A stretch of 64,000 bases of DNA from Mycolicibacterium wolinskyi (GTDB lineage: Bacteria > Actinomycetota > Actinomycetes > Mycobacteriales > Mycobacteriaceae), in NCBI RefSeq assembly GCF_002101965.1, contig NZ_LQQA01000010.1:372001-436000 (forward strand), read 5' to 3'. Below, in pieces: positions 1 through 9,156 of this stretch. The position numbers and the translations under genes are program-made. The notes beneath the pieces are model-generated. The model saw only the letters and a program-made list of their open reading frames with translations. It did no database searches and was not told where the DNA came from. Position 1 is the first letter of the stretch, and each line of letters starts with the position of its first letter.

Positions 1-594
1 GTAGACCTCGGCGATGATGCCGGCCATCTCCTCGGCCGCCTCCGAGGCCTCGGCGGCCGCCTGCTCCGGGCCGATGAGCTCGTTCTTGAGGTTGGAGATG
101 CCGTTGGCCAACAACCGCGGCGAATACCGCTTGGTGTCGAGCCCCATGTCCTTGCCGATCATCATCAGCAGGCGCCGTGAATCGTCGGAGTCGTAGATTG
201 AGAAGTTCGAGTTGAGCCCCGGCAACAGCGAAGCCTGGTTGCGCAGGATGCGCACGCACGTCGAGTGGAACGTCGACACCCACATCGACCGCGCCCGCGG
301 CCCGACCAGCTGCACGACACGTTCCCGCATCTCCGCGGCGGCCTTGTTGGTGAACGTGATCGCGAGTACCTGGCCGACGCCCACCTCACGCGCGGCCAGC
401 AGGTAGGCGATGCGCCGCGTCAACACCGCCGTCTTGCCCGACCCGGCGCCGGCGACGATCAGCAGCGGCGACCCTTCATGCAGCACCGCCTGGCGTTGTT
501 GCGGGTTCAGGCCTTGGAGCAGGTCCGAGAGGAGTTCATCGGTTTCGGTCGCGAGCGTCATCTTGTGTTCAAACTTACCGCCGGGCTCCGACAT
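1..594 (-). CDS. uvrD1: UvrD/PcrA-family DNA helicase, N-terminal part (cut by window edge)
   Basis: This is the first 198 codons of a superfamily 1A DNA helicase; the gene runs out of the window at base 1. Such helicases unwind DNA with ATP in excision repair and at stalled forks. After a short variable leader comes the Q-motif region LNPQQRQAV, then Walker A GAGSGKT, motif Ia ITFTNKAAAEM and motif Ib TFHST. These match mycobacterial UvrD1 (Rv0949 in M. tuberculosis, about 770 residues). It is divergent from the chorismate mutase gene, as in M. tuberculosis. The ATG at 594 opens the only frame carrying these motifs. No SOS box is visible upstream. Confidence 0.93.
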   Translation of the reverse strand, partial: MSEPGGKFEHKMTLATETDELLSDLLQGLNPQQRQAVLHEGSPLLIVAGAGSGKTAVLTRRIAYLLAAREVGVGQVLAITFTNKAAAEMRERVVQLVGPRARSMWVSTFHSTCVRILRNQASLLPGLNSNFSIYDSDDSRRLLMMIGKDMGLDTKRYSPRLLANGISNLKNELIGPEQAAAEASEAAEEMAGIIAEVY

Positions 595-795
595 TCTTTG
601 CGCAGGCGCGGCAGCAAATGGCACACTCGATGAGTGCTCACAGAGCAGAGGCGATTTTTCTACGGGTACCGGCCAGCGGTGCCCGTGGTCTAGCTGCCTC
701 CCTATCAGCCCCGCGGTCCGCATTCCGGATCCGGGGCTCGTCTCTTGTGTGAGGCCCGAAGCCGGATGAGACCCCCACACAACGAGGAGCCCATC

Positions 796-1059
796 ATGAC
801 TGAGACCATCGACTCCGTGCCTGACATCGATGACCTGCGTCGGGAGATCGACGAACTCGACGCCACCATCCTGGCCGCGATCCAGCGGCGTACCGAGGTC
901 TCCAAGGAGATCGGTAAAGCCCGCATGGCCTCCGGCGGGACCCGTCTCGTGCACAGCCGCGAGATGAAGGTCATCGAGCGCTACAGCGTGCTCGGCCCCG
1001 AGGGTAAAGACCTGGCCATGCTGCTGCTGCGGCTCGGCCGTGGGCGGTTGGGGCACTAG
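796..1059 (+). CDS. Intracellular chorismate mutase (AroQ-delta type)
   Basis: It converts chorismate to prephenate, the branch point to phenylalanine and tyrosine. The 87-residue protein is one all-helical AroQ domain with IDDLRREIDELD, the EVSKEIGKARMASGG helix and RLVHSREMKVIERY. It ends in RLGRGRLGH, the tail through which the M. tuberculosis enzyme (Rv0948c) is activated by DAHP synthase. The ATG at 796 has GAGGAG six bases upstream. An in-frame ATG at 766 would give a longer form like the original Rv0948c annotation, but it has no good ribosome-binding site. It faces the acyltransferase gene, and their stop codons overlap by 4 bp. Confidence 0.92.
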   Translation: MTETIDSVPDIDDLRREIDELDATILAAIQRRTEVSKEIGKARMASGGTRLVHSREMKVIERYSVLGPEGKDLAMLLLRLGRGRLGH

Positions 1060-3083
1060 CGCCCGCCGCGGCCCTGCTTCTTCGGCTTGAGCGAATCCAC
1101 CAGCCACGGCGTCAGCCATTTCACGGCCTCGGCGGTCGGATGCACGCCGTCGCTGCGCATCCGGATCCCGTCGACGCGCGTGGTGTATTCGCCGTCCGGG
1201 TTGAGCTTGGCGTTGAAGTCCAGCACCGTGACGTTGGGTCGCTTGCCCACGACGTCACGCAGCAGTGAGTTCCACTCCTCGACCCGCGCCGGCCGGTCTT
1301 CCGGGTACAGGCTGCCGTCGGCCCGCTCGCCGCGCCTTGTGTAGGGCGCTGTGGTCACGACGACGCGCGCGCCGGTCGAGCCGAGGATGTCCACTGCCCG
1401 CTGCAGTTCACCGCTGAGGTATTCGTCGTAGTCGTCGTCGCCGATGTGGGTCCACTCACCCCCGCGCATACGGTCGACGATCTCCCAGCGGCCGATCATC
1501 AACAGCACGGTGTCGGGTCGGTCGTGTTTGATCCGCTGCGACCAGCGTTCGGGCCAGGTGTCGCATTCCGGTTTCTGGTTGAGGGTCTCGCCCGCTGACC
1601 GGTACGGCCCGCCGCGCGCGATACCGCAGCCGATCGTCGTGTAGTCGCTGAAGCTGAAGCCGGGTGTCTTCGGCAGGTAGCGCATCAACGTCCAGGCGAT
1701 CGAGTCGCCGAACACGGCGACGGTCTGGGTGCCGGGATCGCGACGGACGGGTGGCGCTCCGATGGGAACGGGGACCTCGGCCCCGACGTCGGCCTGCGTC
1801 AGCGCGGTGGACATGACGTCGGGTCCCGCGGGTTCACTGGGCCGGGTGGTGACGGGCATGACGGTCATGGTGACGACGGCCGCGGTGGCCACCGTGGCGG
1901 CCGCGAGCGGCAGCATCGGCACATGCTGAGGACGCCAGCGCCGCACGGGTTGTTCGATCAGCCACCACGACAACCACGACACCCCGATCGTCACGGCACA
2001 CCGCACGGCCAGCAGCGACCAGCTCGTCAGCCCGGTGCGTTCACCGTTGAGGATCAAGAAGATCGGCCAGTGCCACAGGTACACGCCGTACGAGATGGCA
2101 CCGAGCGCGACCAGCGGACGGCACGCCAGCACCCGGGCCACGTACCCGTCCTGATCGAGCGCGACGGGCGCGACGACCAGAACCGCGCCGAGCGCGACGG
2201 CGATCAGCAGGCCGTGCCGGAAGTCGCTGACATCGCCGGTCGCAAGGTGCGCGGCGGCCGCGAGCACCCCAATGCCAGGAACCGGCAGGAGCCACGCGAT
2301 CCAGCGCCGCCACCGGGTACGGATCAGCGTGCCCGAGACCGTGAGCACCGACCAGTCGCGGACCAACAGGGCGGCCGCCGCCGCACCGATGAGCAGGGCC
2401 TGCGCTCGGGTATCGGTGCCGAAGTAGATGCGATTGAGCGTGGCGTCGTTGACGAACAGGATCGACGCGGCGGCCGACGCGGCCGCACCGGCGGCGGCGA
2501 GTACGAACACCGCGATGCGGACCGTGCGCGCCGAGCGACGACGCAGCAGCAGCGCGACGGCCACCAACAGGAGCGGCCAGACGATGTAGTACTGCTCTTC
2601 GACGCCGAGCGACCACGTGTGCTGCAGCGGCGATGGCGGGGCGCCCTGCGAGAAGTAGTCGGCCTGTTGAGCGACGAAGATCCAGTTGGCAATCCAGAAG
2701 AATGCGGCGACGGCGTCGTCGCGCAGTGATGTCACGGCGTCGGGCGGGAACAGGTCACGCACCGCGACCACGGCCAGCGTCATCACGAGCATCGCGGGCA
2801 GCAACCGGCGAGCGCGGCGGATCCAGAACCCCTTGAGGTCGATCCGGTCGGTCCTGGCGTACTCGTCCAGCAGCAGCGAGGTGATCAGGAACCCGCTGAG
2901 CACGAAGAAGACGTCGACGCCGATGAACCCGCCCGCCACACCGGGGACTCCCCCATGACTGGCCAGTACCAGCAGCACGGCGATCGCGCGGATGCCGTCG
3001 AGCGCGGGGATGTCCCGACGGGCGGGAACGGTCCGACTTCGGCGAGCGGCAAGACTGGCAGCACGGACTGTCGGCGCAGTCAC
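1056..3083 (-). CDS. Acyltransferase-3 family membrane protein with C-terminal SGNH domain
   Basis: A roughly 675-residue OafA/YrhL-type enzyme that probably O-acylates a cell-envelope glycan or glycolipid. The N-terminal half is the multi-pass acyltransferase-3 domain, starting at DIPALDGIRAIAVLLV and containing GVDVFFVLSGFL and SLGVEEQYY. The C-terminal part is a periplasmic SGNH esterase-like domain with the nucleophile motif VFGDSIAW and a late DGVHPT (Asp/His). I chose the GTG at 3083 because GGAGGG lies six bases upstream; an earlier TTG at 3116 is also open. The acyl donor and the acceptor cannot be told from sequence. Confidence 0.88.
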   Translation of the reverse strand: MTAPTVRAASLAARRSRTVPARRDIPALDGIRAIAVLLVLASHGGVPGVAGGFIGVDVFFVLSGFLITSLLLDEYARTDRIDLKGFWIRRARRLLPAMLVMTLAVVAVRDLFPPDAVTSLRDDAVAAFFWIANWIFVAQQADYFSQGAPPSPLQHTWSLGVEEQYYIVWPLLLVAVALLLRRRSARTVRIAVFVLAAAGAAASAAASILFVNDATLNRIYFGTDTRAQALLIGAAAAALLVRDWSVLTVSGTLIRTRWRRWIAWLLPVPGIGVLAAAAHLATGDVSDFRHGLLIAVALGAVLVVAPVALDQDGYVARVLACRPLVALGAISYGVYLWHWPIFLILNGERTGLTSWSLLAVRCAVTIGVSWLSWWLIEQPVRRWRPQHVPMLPLAAATVATAAVVTMTVMPVTTRPSEPAGPDVMSTALTQADVGAEVPVPIGAPPVRRDPGTQTVAVFGDSIAWTLMRYLPKTPGFSFSDYTTIGCGIARGGPYRSAGETLNQKPECDTWPERWSQRIKHDRPDTVLLMIGRWEIVDRMRGGEWTHIGDDDYDEYLSGELQRAVDILGSTGARVVVTTAPYTRRGERADGSLYPEDRPARVEEWNSLLRDVVGKRPNVTVLDFNAKLNPDGEYTTRVDGIRMRSDGVHPTAEAVKWLTPWLVDSLKPKKQGRGGR

Positions 3084-3163
3084 GTCATGCCCTCCCGTCT
3101 GGCGTCCGAGCACCAAAGTCTAAGGGCGGCTCGGCGCCGGATCGGGAAGGCGCGCCTGTGTCT

Positions 3164-4612
3164 CTACTTCGTCAACGCGATGTATTTGGTGTCGAGGTAC
3201 TCCTCGATGCCCTCGGTACCGCCCTCGCGGCCGAACCCGGACTCCTTGATGCCGCCGAACGGCGCGGCCGGATCCGAGATGACGCCGCGGTTGATACCGA
3301 CCATGCCGGACTCGATGGCCTCGGCCACCCGCAACGCGCGGTCCAGCGACCGCGTGTAAACGTATGCCGCCAAGCCGTATTCGGTGTTGTTGGCGGACGC
3401 GACGCCTTCGTCCTCGGTGTCGAATCCGGTGATCGGCGCGACCGGCCCGAACACCTCTTCTTTGAGGATGCGCGCGTCGGCGGGCACATCGGCCAGCACG
3501 GTGGCCGGGTAGAAGTTGCCGGGGCCGCCGGGTGCGACGCCGCCCACCGCGACCGTCGCGCCGCGCGACACCGCGTCCGACACGAGCTCGGTGACTGTGG
3601 CGACCTGCTTGGAATTGATCAGCGGGCCCAACGTCGACGACGGCTCGATGCCCTTGCCGAGGGTGAATTCGCTCATCCGCTTGACGAGCTTCTCGGTGAA
3701 CTCCTCCCGCACCGCGTTGGCGACGTGGAACCGGTTGGCCGCGGTGCAGGCCTCGCCGCCGTTGCGCATCTTGGCCAGGATCGCCCCGTCGACGGCCGCG
3801 TCCACATCGGCATCGTCGAACACGATGAACGGCGCGTTGCCGCCCAGCTCCATCGACGTGCGCAGCAGCTTGTCCGCCGACTGCTTGACGAGCGCCTTGC
3901 CGACACCGGTCGAGCCGGTGAAGGTCAGCTTGCGCAGCCGGCCGTCGTCGATCAGCGCACCGGTGACCTCACGTGGATTGCTCGTCGGCAGAACCGACAG
4001 CACGCCCTTGGGCAGGCCGGCCTCGTCCATGAGCTTGGCCAGCAGCAGCATGGTCAGCGGGGTTTCCTGGGCGGGCTTGACGATCATGGTGCAACCTGCG
4101 GCAAAGGCCGGGCCCATCTTGCGAGTGCCCATGGCCAGCGGGAAGTTCCACGGCGTGATGGCATAGCACGGGCCGACGGCCTGCTTGGTCACGATGATGC
4201 GGCCCGTGCCCGCAGGCGCCGGGGTGTAGCGGCCGCCGATGCGTACGGCCTCCTCGGCGAACCAGCGGAAGAACTCGCCGCCGTAGGCCACCTCGCCCTT
4301 GCTCTCGGCGAGCACCTTGCCCATCTCGAGAGTCATGAGCGCGGCGATGTCGTCGGCGCGTTCCTTGATCTTCTCGAACACCGCCCGCAGAATCTCGCCA
4401 CGCTCTCTCGGCGCGGTCGCGGCCCACTCCGCCTGCACCGCGCATGCGGCGTCCAATGCGGCGACTGCGTCCTCGGCGGTGGCGTCGGCCACGGCGGTGA
4501 TCACCTGATCGTCACTGGGGTCGAGCACGTTGAACGTCGACGAGGCTTCGCGTTCCTCACCGCCGATCCACAATCCGGTGGGCACGGATGAAATCAGGTC
4601 TTCAATGTGCAT
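3164..4612 (-). CDS. NAD(P)-dependent aldehyde dehydrogenase, succinate-semialdehyde dehydrogenase type
   Basis: A 482-residue aldehyde dehydrogenase, full length for the family. It shows [14 protein letters not shown], the cofactor loop FTGSTGVGK, the general-base glutamate in MELGGNAPF and the catalytic cysteine in [11 protein letters not shown]. The overall pattern is closest to GabD-type succinate-semialdehyde dehydrogenases, which make succinate in GABA or glutamate breakdown. The substrate is inferred from family resemblance only, and no GABA aminotransferase gene lies nearby. It is divergent from pgi across about 50 bp. Confidence 0.87.
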   Translation of the reverse strand: MHIEDLISSVPTGLWIGGEEREASSTFNVLDPSDDQVITAVADATAEDAVAALDAACAVQAEWAATAPRERGEILRAVFEKIKERADDIAALMTLEMGKVLAESKGEVAYGGEFFRWFAEEAVRIGGRYTPAPAGTGRIIVTKQAVGPCYAITPWNFPLAMGTRKMGPAFAAGCTMIVKPAQETPLTMLLLAKLMDEAGLPKGVLSVLPTSNPREVTGALIDDGRLRKLTFTGSTGVGKALVKQSADKLLRTSMELGGNAPFIVFDDADVDAAVDGAILAKMRNGGEACTAANRFHVANAVREEFTEKLVKRMSEFTLGKGIEPSSTLGPLINSKQVATVTELVSDAVSRGATVAVGGVAPGGPGNFYPATVLADVPADARILKEEVFGPVAPITGFDTEDEGVASANNTEYGLAAYVYTRSLDRALRVAEAIESGMVGINRGVISDPAAPFGGIKESGFGREGGTEGIEEYLDTKYIALTK

Positions 4613-4662
4613 ACATCAATCATGTACACCTTCGAAACGAGCACCGCACTAAGGTCGTGAGA

Positions 4663-6312
4663 ATGAGTGCTGACATCACCTCAACTCCCGCGTGGCAGGC
4701 CCTGGCGAGCCACTTCGACGACATCGGCAACAAGCATCTGACGGAGTTGTTCGCCGAGGATGCCTCGCGCGGAACCGAGTTGGCACTGACGGTCGGCGAC
4801 CTCTACATCGACTACAGCAAGCACCGCGTCACGCGCAGAACCCTGGAGTTGCTGGTCGATCTGGCCCGCGCCGCCGGGTTGGAGGCGCGCCGCGACGCGA
4901 TGTTCGCCGGTGAGCACATCAACACTTCTGAGGATCGCGCCGTGCTGCACACCGCGCTGCGCCTCCCGGCCGATGCCTCGCTGACCGTGGACGGCCAGGA
5001 TGTGGTCGCCGACGTCCACGAGGTGCTGGACCGCATGGGCGACTTCACCGATCGCCTGCGCAGCGGCGAGTGGACGGGCGCGACGGGCGAGCGGATCACG
5101 ACCGTCGTCAACATCGGCATCGGCGGTTCGGATCTCGGACCCGTGATGGTCTACGACGCGCTGCGGCACTACGCCGACGCGGGCATCTCGGCACGGTTCG
5201 TGTCCAACGTCGACCCGGCCGACCTGGTGGCCAAGCTCGACGGACTCGATCCGGCCACAACGCTTTTCATCGTGGCATCGAAGACGTTCTCGACGCTGGA
5301 AACTTTGACCAACGCCACGGCGGCGCGCCGTTGGCTAACCGACAAGCTCGGCGACGCGGCGGTGTCGAAGCACTTTGTGGCCGTGTCGACGAACAAGAAG
5401 CTCGTCGACGAGTTCGGCATCAACACCGACAACATGTTCGGCTTCTGGGATTGGGTCGGCGGTCGCTACTCGGTGGATTCGGCGATCGGGCTGTCGGTGA
5501 TGGCCGTGATCGGCCGCGAGCGATTCGCTGAATTCCTGGCCGGATTCCACCTCGTCGACGAGCATTTCCGCACCGCACCCTTGGCCGAGAACGCGCCGGC
5601 ACTGCTCGGGCTGATCGGGCTGTGGTACTCGAATTTCTTTGGCGCGCAATCACGGGCGGTGCTGCCGTATTCCAACGACCTGTCGCGATTCGCAGCGTAT
5701 CTGCAGCAGCTCACCATGGAATCCAACGGCAAGTCGGTGCGCGCCGACGGAACGCCCGTCACCACCGACACCGGCGAAATCTATTGGGGCGAACCGGGAA
5801 CCAACGGGCAGCACGCCTTCTACCAGCTGTTGCACCAGGGCACGCGATTGATCCCCGCCGACTTCATCGGGTTCTCCCAGCCCACTGATGACCTGCCGAC
5901 CGCAGACGGCACCGGCAGCATGCACGACCTGCTCATGAGCAACTTCTTCGCGCAGACCCAGGTCCTGGCATTCGGCAAGACGGCGGAAGCCATTGCGGCC
6001 GAAGGGACTCCGGCCGGCGTGGTACCGCACAAGGTGATGCCGGGCAACCGCCCGACGACGTCAATCCTCGCTACGAAGTTGACGCCGTCGGTGGTCGGCC
6101 AGCTGATCGCGCTCTACGAACACCAGGTGTTCACCGAAGGCGTCATCTGGGGTATCGACTCGTTCGATCAATGGGGTGTCGAACTCGGCAAGACCCAGGC
6201 AAAGGCACTGCTGCCGGTGATCACCGCTGAGGCGTCACCGGCCAAGCAGTCCGATGGTTCCACCGATGCCCTGGTCCGTCGCTACCGAGTGGAGCGCGGT
6301 CGAAGCGCCTGA
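4663..6312 (+). CDS. pgi: Glucose-6-phosphate isomerase
   Basis: It interconverts glucose 6-phosphate and fructose 6-phosphate in glycolysis and gluconeogenesis. The 549-residue length fits bacterial PGI. The sugar-phosphate-binding [13 protein letters not shown], the SKTFSTLET loop, the PYSNDLSRF segment and the C-terminal GVELGK signature are all present. The ATG at 4663 (MSADITSTP) is preferred over upstream in-frame codons because it fits the family N terminus. Fructose 6-phosphate made by the polyol pathway at 44-46 kb would meet central metabolism here. Confidence 0.97.
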   Translation: MSADITSTPAWQALASHFDDIGNKHLTELFAEDASRGTELALTVGDLYIDYSKHRVTRRTLELLVDLARAAGLEARRDAMFAGEHINTSEDRAVLHTALRLPADASLTVDGQDVVADVHEVLDRMGDFTDRLRSGEWTGATGERITTVVNIGIGGSDLGPVMVYDALRHYADAGISARFVSNVDPADLVAKLDGLDPATTLFIVASKTFSTLETLTNATAARRWLTDKLGDAAVSKHFVAVSTNKKLVDEFGINTDNMFGFWDWVGGRYSVDSAIGLSVMAVIGRERFAEFLAGFHLVDEHFRTAPLAENAPALLGLIGLWYSNFFGAQSRAVLPYSNDLSRFAAYLQQLTMESNGKSVRADGTPVTTDTGEIYWGEPGTNGQHAFYQLLHQGTRLIPADFIGFSQPTDDLPTADGTGSMHDLLMSNFFAQTQVLAFGKTAEAIAAEGTPAGVVPHKVMPGNRPTTSILATKLTPSVVGQLIALYEHQVFTEGVIWGIDSFDQWGVELGKTQAKALLPVITAEASPAKQSDGSTDALVRRYRVERGRSA

Positions 6313-6325
6313 GCGCGTTCAGGAC

Positions 6326-6736
6326 TTACGGGGCGGGGATGGTGGCGCATCCGACGTTCGGGATGCAGCCGCTGGCTCCGCCAGGTCCGGCCGTGCCGCC
6401 CGGGCCGCCGGGGATCGAGCCGGTTGCGCCGCCCGGGCCTGCTGTCCCACCAGGCCCACCGGGGATCACGCCGGTCGCGCCCTCAGGTCCGGCCGCACCG
6501 CCCGGTCCACCGGGAATGGCGCCGCTGGCGCCACCCGGGCCGGCTGTGCCACCAGGTCCGCCAGGAATCTGGCCAGTGGCCCCACCTGGTCCGGCAGTGC
6601 CGAGATCCGCACACGGCGTGCCGTCGGCGTTGACGCACGGCGGCGGCGGAGCCGGCTCAGCCATCGCGATGGGTGCGAATGCCACCGCTCCCGCGGCAGC
6701 GCCTGCAAAGAACATTGGGGTGAGAAGTTTTGCCAT
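6326..6736 (-). CDS. Secreted Gly/Pro-rich protein with collagen-like 17-residue repeats
   Basis: A 136-residue protein with an N-terminal signal peptide (hydrophobic to about residue 24, AMA|EP cleavage). The mature part has four tandem 17-residue units of the form IPGGPGGTAGPGGATGS, preceded by a partial unit and flanked by Cys residues (CVNADGTPC; CIPNVGC). Glycine falls often but not strictly at every third position, so a true collagen triple helix is uncertain. Of two adjacent ATGs, the one at 6736 has the better-spaced GGGAG. It faces pgi with only 13 bp between stop codons. I do not recognise a function; a surface or cell-wall role is a guess. Confidence 0.8.
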   Translation of the reverse strand: MAKLLTPMFFAGAAAGAVAFAPIAMAEPAPPPPCVNADGTPCADLGTAGPGGATGQIPGGPGGTAGPGGASGAIPGGPGGAAGPEGATGVIPGGPGGTAGPGGATGSIPGGPGGTAGPGGASGCIPNVGCATIPAP

Positions 6737-6823
6737 CATGACTCCCGTCTACCCACGACTCCCGGAAGTCAAAACCACCCTGCGATCTGTTTTCCTGCGA
6801 CACAGGCCACATAGATAGCAGGT

Positions 6824-7378
6824 TTATAGATTTTCGAGGTCCGGATCGGTGCGCGTCCAGCCCAGGATCATCGCGGGCGTGCAACCGCCGACGAGCAACA
6901 CCGTCAGCGCCATGAGACCACCCGCGTAGGCCATGTCGACATCGGCGCCGCCGGTGATCACCGCCCCGAAGATCAGGTACGCGATCGGGATCAACATCAA
7001 ATTCTGTGTCACGGTCAGCCCGATCGATCGGGCGCTGTTGCGCTGCGCGATCTCGTATTCGTCCAACGCGGCCTGCGGAGCGTCGCCGCGTCGCCCGGAC
7101 ACGATCTGCAGTGCGGTCCACCCCGGAAAGAACGCGAGGCACGCCGGAAGCCACAACAACGGAGCCCATTTCACGCCGAACGCGCACAGCACCGCCACGG
7201 CGAACATGAACGCGAACGTCGCGGCCAGCCAGCCGACGAGGATTCGCCGTCGGCGTTTGTTTCGCCAGCCGGGCAACGAATTGGCGTATGTGCGTTCGTG
7301 TTTGAGGAACCGCCGAGTGCGATAGTCCTGATAGCGATCGAGCAGGGTCGGGTCAGCCTGTGTGTTCGGTCGAGACAT
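6824..7378 (-). CDS. Four-helix membrane protein paired with an XRE regulator
   Basis: About 184 residues, with a basic cytoplasmic N terminus (RYQDYRTRRFLKHER, then RNKRRRR) and four hydrophobic segments at roughly residues 47-67, 73-93, 124-144 and 150-172. It has no enzymatic motif. Its start overlaps the end of the upstream XRE gene by 26 bp, so the two are probably co-transcribed and translationally coupled. Such small HTH/membrane-protein pairs are common in actinobacteria, usually with unknown function. The ATG at 7378 has GGAAGG nine to ten bases upstream; ATG 7387 is an alternative. Confidence 0.72.
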   Translation of the reverse strand: MSRPNTQADPTLLDRYQDYRTRRFLKHERTYANSLPGWRNKRRRRILVGWLAATFAFMFAVAVLCAFGVKWAPLLWLPACLAFFPGWTALQIVSGRRGDAPQAALDEYEIAQRNSARSIGLTVTQNLMLIPIAYLIFGAVITGGADVDMAYAGGLMALTVLLVGGCTPAMILGWTRTDPDLENL

Positions 7379-7664
7379 CTTCGTCATTTCCTTCCGCTCG
7401 TGTCCTGTTTCCGTAGACCTCGGCGGACAGTGGGGTGAATGCTTCGCGTGAGAAGACGGCTTCGACCGGCAGGCCGAAGACATCGCAGATCCGGAAAGCC
7501 AGGTCGAGGCTCGGGTAATGATCGCCCCGTTCCAAAGCGCCGACCGTCTGCGGATTCACGTTGATCAGCGCCGCGAGTTCGGCGCGCGTCATCCTCCGCT
7601 CCGCGCGTAGCACGCCGATACGGTTGTGAATCGGGAGGTTGTCCCCACGTCTCACCGGACTCAT
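7353..7664 (-). CDS. XRE-family helix-turn-helix regulator
   Basis: A 103-residue DNA-binding protein. Residues about 9-62 form a Cro/CI-type helix-turn-helix (RIGVLRAERRMTRAELAAL, then NVNPQTVGALERGDHYPS). A short C-terminal tail follows, with no sensor domain. It resembles the small YgzD/YozG-type regulators that sit before a membrane protein gene, as here. A palindrome lies over its own promoter (7673-7692), so negative autoregulation is likely. No Shine-Dalgarno precedes the ATG, which fits a leaderless transcript. Confidence 0.85.
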   Translation of the reverse strand: MSPVRRGDNLPIHNRIGVLRAERRMTRAELAALINVNPQTVGALERGDHYPSLDLAFRICDVFGLPVEAVFSREAFTPLSAEVYGNRTRAEGNDEDVSTEHTG

Positions 7665-7671
7665 GCAACTG

Positions 7672-7700
7672 ATTGTTAGGAAAACCCAACAAAATGTCAA
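7672..7700 (-). promoter_or_regulatory. Promoter and operator of the XRE/membrane-protein pair
   Basis: On the minus strand TTGACA (7700-7695) is followed after 17 bp by AACAAT (7677-7672). This places the transcription start at or next to the ATG at 7664. The palindrome TTGTTAGG-aaaa-CCCAACAA (7673-7692) fills the spacer and -10 element, the expected place for a repressor site. A bound XRE protein would block RNA polymerase. Confidence 0.65.
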
Positions 7701-7830
7701 CCCTGCGTGCGCCTCTGCTGGGTTTCTGGCCGACGAGACCGGTTGGCGGTACGACGGCCTCGCGACTCGGCTGGGCGGATGCGACCGGCTCGGGGCGGGA
7801 TCTGACCGACTCGGGGCGGGAGGTGTCGTC

Positions 7831-7860
7831 CCGCCCGCCTATGCGCGACAAAGTCGCGGA
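7831..7860 (+). repeat. Palindromic element copy 1
   Basis: A CCGCCCGCCTATG arm leads to the hairpin core CGCGAC-AAA-GTCGCG (7844-7858). Copy 4 is its near-perfect inverted counterpart. Confidence 0.6.
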
Positions 7861-7952
7861 AACCGCCTCCTAGGCAACATCAGCCTCAGCAGCCTCGCGT
7901 CGCTGAACTCTTGTACCCCATGGGCCCAATCAGTCACTTGCACAACGGAAAT

Positions 7953-7983
7953 CGGGCTGCCCGGCTATGCGCGACTTTGTCGC
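7953..7983 (+). repeat. Palindromic element copy 2
   Basis: An arm GGGCTGCCCGGCTATGC precedes the core GCGAC-TTT-GTCGC (7971-7983). It is the inverted counterpart of copy 3, which carries AGCCGGGCAGCC on the other side of the same core. Confidence 0.6.
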
Positions 7984-8140
7984 TGAGTAATGCCGTGGAC
8001 GTTCCTGCCCGCGTGTGTAGGGATGGTCGCGGATCGCGACAGCGCGCCCCCGTGCGTAAGCGGCGTGCGTAAGCGAGCGGTGGCGCCCCGGACGACCGTG
8101 ACGAGACGACCGCGAGCGGCCGATACGTCCGATCAGGCAC

Positions 8141-8184
8141 TGCCCGCCCTGCGTAGCGACTTTGTCGCTGGTAGCCGGGCAGCC
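8141..8184 (+). repeat. Palindromic element copy 3 (full hairpin)
   Basis: The core GCGAC-TTT-GTCGC (8156-8168) is flanked by arms on both sides, TGCCCGCCCTGCGTA and TGGTAGCCGGGCA. The whole unit can therefore form one long imperfect hairpin. It looks like the most complete of the four copies. Confidence 0.6.
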
Positions 8185-8280
8185 GAAATCACGAGGCCAC
8201 TGTTGCTCATGAGGTCGGAGAGTCAAGAGTGATCGGGCATGCGGGACTGCCGTGGCCTGTGGTGCACAAGAGGCGTTTTC

Positions 8281-8308
8281 CGCGACATTGTCGCTCGTAG
8301 GCGGGCAG
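8281..8308 (-). repeat. Palindromic element copy 4
   Basis: The core GCGAC-ATT-GTCGC (8282-8294) is followed by TCGTAGGCGGGCAG. Read on the minus strand it matches copy 1 closely (CTGCCCGCCTA, a few bases, core, GGAAA). Confidence 0.58.
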
Positions 8309-8365
8309 AGCCAATACCTCCCGGCGGAGAGAGTGCTGCGCCGAGAGAATCCGCGCTGAGAGAAC

Positions 8366-9115
8366 TCAGGCGAAGCGCTTGGTGTATTTCGGCGGCAGCA
8401 GCCGCATCACCTGTGTCAGCGGCGCCCACGGCCAACGCGGCACGACCGCGCGGCCCTTCTCCTTCTCGATGGCCTCGACCATCGCGCGCACGCCGGTCTC
8501 GTTGTCCACCATGAGCATGGTCGAGTTGGCGCGAGCCGTCATCTCGGATTCGATGTAGCCGGGCTCGATGACCGTGACCCGAATCGGGCCCTTGTCGTAT
8601 TCGGCGCGCAAGGACTCGCCCAAGGACGTCATGCCGGCCTTGCTCGCGCAGTAGGCGGCCTTGCCACCGGGCACACCGGTATTGCCGAGCACCGATGAGA
8701 TGAGCACCAAGTGGCCGCTGCCGGACTTCTTGAACATCTCCAGCGCGGATTCGATCTGCACCAACCCGGCGATCAAGTTGGTTTCGAGCGTGGCCTTGTT
8801 GGCCCACGGCTTGCCCTCACCGAGCGGCCAACCCTTGCCGATGCCTGCGTTGACGATGACCCGGTCGATGCCGCCGATTTCCTCCGACATCTCGCCGAAC
8901 ACCCTCGGCACGGCTTCGTGGTCGTTGACGTCGAGCGCCGCGACGGCGATCTTGATGTACGGATGCCGGTCGGCCAGTTCGGCCTTGAGCTCGTCGAGCC
9001 GGTCGGTGCGGCGCGCGCACAACGCCAGGTCGCGGCCCTTGGCAGCGAATTGACGGGCCATACCGGCGCCCAAGCCCGAGCTGGCGCCGGTGATGAGGAT
9101 CTTCTGACGGGTCAC
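8366..9115 (-). CDS. Short-chain dehydrogenase/reductase (Rv0945-like)
   Basis: A 249-residue classical SDR with the cofactor motif TGASSGLGAGMA, the NAG motif (IVNAGIG), catalytic Ser in LISSVLG and the YxxxK pair in YCASK. An ARR after the first beta-alpha unit suggests NADPH. It has no membrane segment, and the substrate is unknown. Its GTG start lies 41 bp behind the stop of the fpg-like gene on the same strand. That makes a likely two-gene unit that is also conserved in M. tuberculosis (Rv0945-Rv0944). Confidence 0.88.
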   Translation of the reverse strand: MTRQKILITGASSGLGAGMARQFAAKGRDLALCARRTDRLDELKAELADRHPYIKIAVAALDVNDHEAVPRVFGEMSEEIGGIDRVIVNAGIGKGWPLGEGKPWANKATLETNLIAGLVQIESALEMFKKSGSGHLVLISSVLGNTGVPGGKAAYCASKAGMTSLGESLRAEYDKGPIRVTVIEPGYIESEMTARANSTMLMVDNETGVRAMVEAIEKEKGRAVVPRWPWAPLTQVMRLLPPKYTKRFA

Positions 9116-9156
9116 CGCAGCAGGATAACCGGGTTAGACAACTGTCAAGAACTCGC

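Larger units (their letters stand above)
7701..8365. other. Repeat-rich intergenic region without a convincing gene
   Basis: I see no credible protein gene in these 665 bases; the open frames lack family features and ribosome-binding sites. The stretch instead holds four copies of a palindromic element (annotated separately) in two inverted pairs. It also holds a direct repeat in which GACCGGCTCGGGGCGGGA recurs with one change 21 bp later (7783-7800 and 7804-7821). It lies upstream of the XRE gene and downstream of the SDR gene, both on the minus strand. Confidence 0.6.

Noticed and set aside
1923..2729. Long open frame of 268 codons on the plus strand inside the acyltransferase gene
   Set aside because: It is antisense to a well-supported gene, has an unusual Arg/Gln/Asp-rich composition and no family motif, as expected from high-GC shadow frames.
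3158..4591. Open frame of 477 codons opposite the aldehyde dehydrogenase gene
   Set aside because: The minus strand encodes a complete aldehyde dehydrogenase; the plus frame is its shadow.
7639..7986. Open frame of 115 codons in the repeat-rich gap
   Set aside because: It consists partly of translated direct repeats and overlaps the XRE promoter; no ribosome-binding site or family was seen.
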